NCBI GenBank assembly: GCA_004376305.1
Contig: SOKD01000246.1
Coordinates: 1 to 5,324, forward strand
Source of the DNA: Candidatus Cloacimonadota bacterium
GTDB lineage: Bacteria; Hydrothermota; E44-bin80
Length of the DNA stretch: 5,324 nt
Direction of reading: 5' to 3'
Below, in pieces: positions 4,740 through 5,324 of this stretch. A model generated the notes under the pieces. The model had not been told where the DNA came from. It did no database searches and worked only from the letters and a program-made list of their open reading frames with translations. The translations under genes and the position numbers were made by a program. Within the stretch, counting starts at the first letter, position 1; each line of letters opens with the position of its first letter.

Positions 4740-5324
4740 CCCGTACAATAGAAAATGCAGAAATTCTATTACCAGTGGTTATTGTGGCATTGCTGATTAA
4801 ACAACCTTCTTCAATTGTAACGTCGTCCCCGATGACAGAATGGCGAATAGAGGTATGGGCACTGATCTGGCAATTTTCTCCTACAATTGTCCTTTCTGTA
4901 ATGGTAACAAATGGTTCTACTACCGTATCTTTCCCAATCGTAACGTCGTAATCTATTGTGGTTGATTCTGGAGAAACAAAGCTTACCCCGCCAAGCATGA
5001 GCTCCTTTATCATTCTTTCCTTAATGAGCTTTGCAACGCGCGCAAGCATCCATCTATCATTGATACCAATTATTTCAGACCGATCATCCGTTGTTACCAC
5101 GTAAACACTCCCACAATCTTCCTGAACAAATCGAATAACATCGGTCAGATAGTATTCTTTCTGAATATTATTCGGATTGATTCGTTTAAGATAATGAAAT
5201 AGTTTCTTTTTATTGAAGATATAAACACCTGCGTTAATTTCCTTTATTGCCTTCTGCTTTTCAGTTGCATCCCTTTCTTCAACAATTTTCACTACTTTAT
5301 TTCCCTTCCTAATAATTCTTCCAT
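4714..5324 (-). CDS. glmU: GlmU-like nucleotidyltransferase lacking the acetyltransferase half, 5'-truncated by window edge
   Basis: The gene enters from the right edge; 202 residues are visible, ending at TAA 4714-4716. A GTG at 5292 is not the start, because the frame continues to the edge with GRIIRKGNKVV, which matches the GYGRI segment in the middle of the GlmU pyrophosphorylase domain. Visible signatures are VEERDAT (about 14-20), EINAGVYIF (about 28-36), QKEYYLTDVI (about 53-62) and GINDR (about 85-89), whose Asn matches a metal-binding Asn of GlmU. They are followed by LMLGGVSF and four to five left-handed beta-helix hexapeptide turns (about 118-190, including IGKDTVV, VGENCQI and IGDDVTI). 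By comparison with E. coli GlmU (456 residues), the protein stops just after the segment equivalent to GPFARLRP. It therefore lacks the rest of the beta-helix with the catalytic His and the NYDG region. It would make UDP-GlcNAc, or another NDP-sugar, from the sugar-1-phosphate but should not acetylate GlcN-1-P. The total length is inferred to be about 340 residues. A related NDP-sugar pyrophosphorylase is the alternative. Confidence 0.85.
   Translation of the reverse strand, partial: GRIIRKGNKVVKIVEERDATEKQKAIKEINAGVYIFNKKKLFHYLKRINPNNIQKEYYLTDVIRFVQEDCGSVYVVTTDDRSEIIGINDRWMLARVAKLIKERMIKELMLGGVSFVSPESTTIDYDVTIGKDTVVEPFVTITERTIVGENCQISAHTSIRHSVIGDDVTIEEGCLISNATITTGNRISAFSIVRDEKNKQKA

Noticed and set aside
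5290..5292. GTG as the start of the glmU-like gene
   Set aside because: The upstream codons continue the conserved GYGRI-type segment of the pyrophosphorylase domain, so this is an internal Val.

Overview
The window comes from a bacterial chromosome of moderate to low GC (about 40% by eye). RsfS, a bacterial-type ArgS and a GlmU-type sugar nucleotidyltransferase identify it as bacterial. The combination of an adenosine-specific kinase family protein, a stand-alone Lrp/AsnC ligand-binding (RAM) domain protein and an MGH1/GH63-like glycosidase is more typical of thermophilic or anaerobic uncultured lineages (WOR-3-like or similar candidate phyla) than of well-studied bacteria. That taxonomic guess is an inference and only weakly supported.

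Layout. On the + strand, a glycoside hydrolase of the MGH1/GH63-like (alpha/alpha)6 type enters from the left edge, with its start outside the window, and ends at 1258. A 127-bp gap follows, holding a good sigma-70-type promoter and a strong Shine-Dalgarno (SD) site. It drives an 84-residue stand-alone RAM-domain protein (1386-1640). Everything to the right is on the minus strand. The adenosine-specific kinase family gene (2128-1646) converges on the RAM gene with only 5 bp between stop codons. Upstream of it is a 136-bp gap with a degenerate 8-bp phased repeat. Then comes a compact cluster, in transcription order: a truncated glmU-like gene entering from the right edge, a membrane-anchored LytR_C-domain protein, rsfS (TTG start) and argS. 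These four genes overlap or lie 4-8 bp apart and probably form one operon.

How the genes may work together. The minus-strand operon joins cell-envelope precursor supply (UDP-GlcNAc-type nucleotidyltransferase), an extracytoplasmic LytR_C protein and two translation functions (ribosome silencing under starvation, and arginyl-tRNA synthesis). The adenosine kinase family gene may be read from the same transcript or from its own promoter. The + strand glycosidase and RAM protein look functionally separate.

I do not see a clear new multi-gene system. The points most worth checking are: loss of the HIGH signature in ArgS while KMSKR is kept; a GlmU that stops before the acetyltransferase active site; the A7 run in the glmU/lytR_C overlap, where a one-base change would fuse the two proteins; the octamer-phased intergenic repeat; and a direct repeat inside the promoter spacer of the RAM gene. 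No tRNA, rRNA, CRISPR array, insertion sequence or convincing intrinsic terminator was found.
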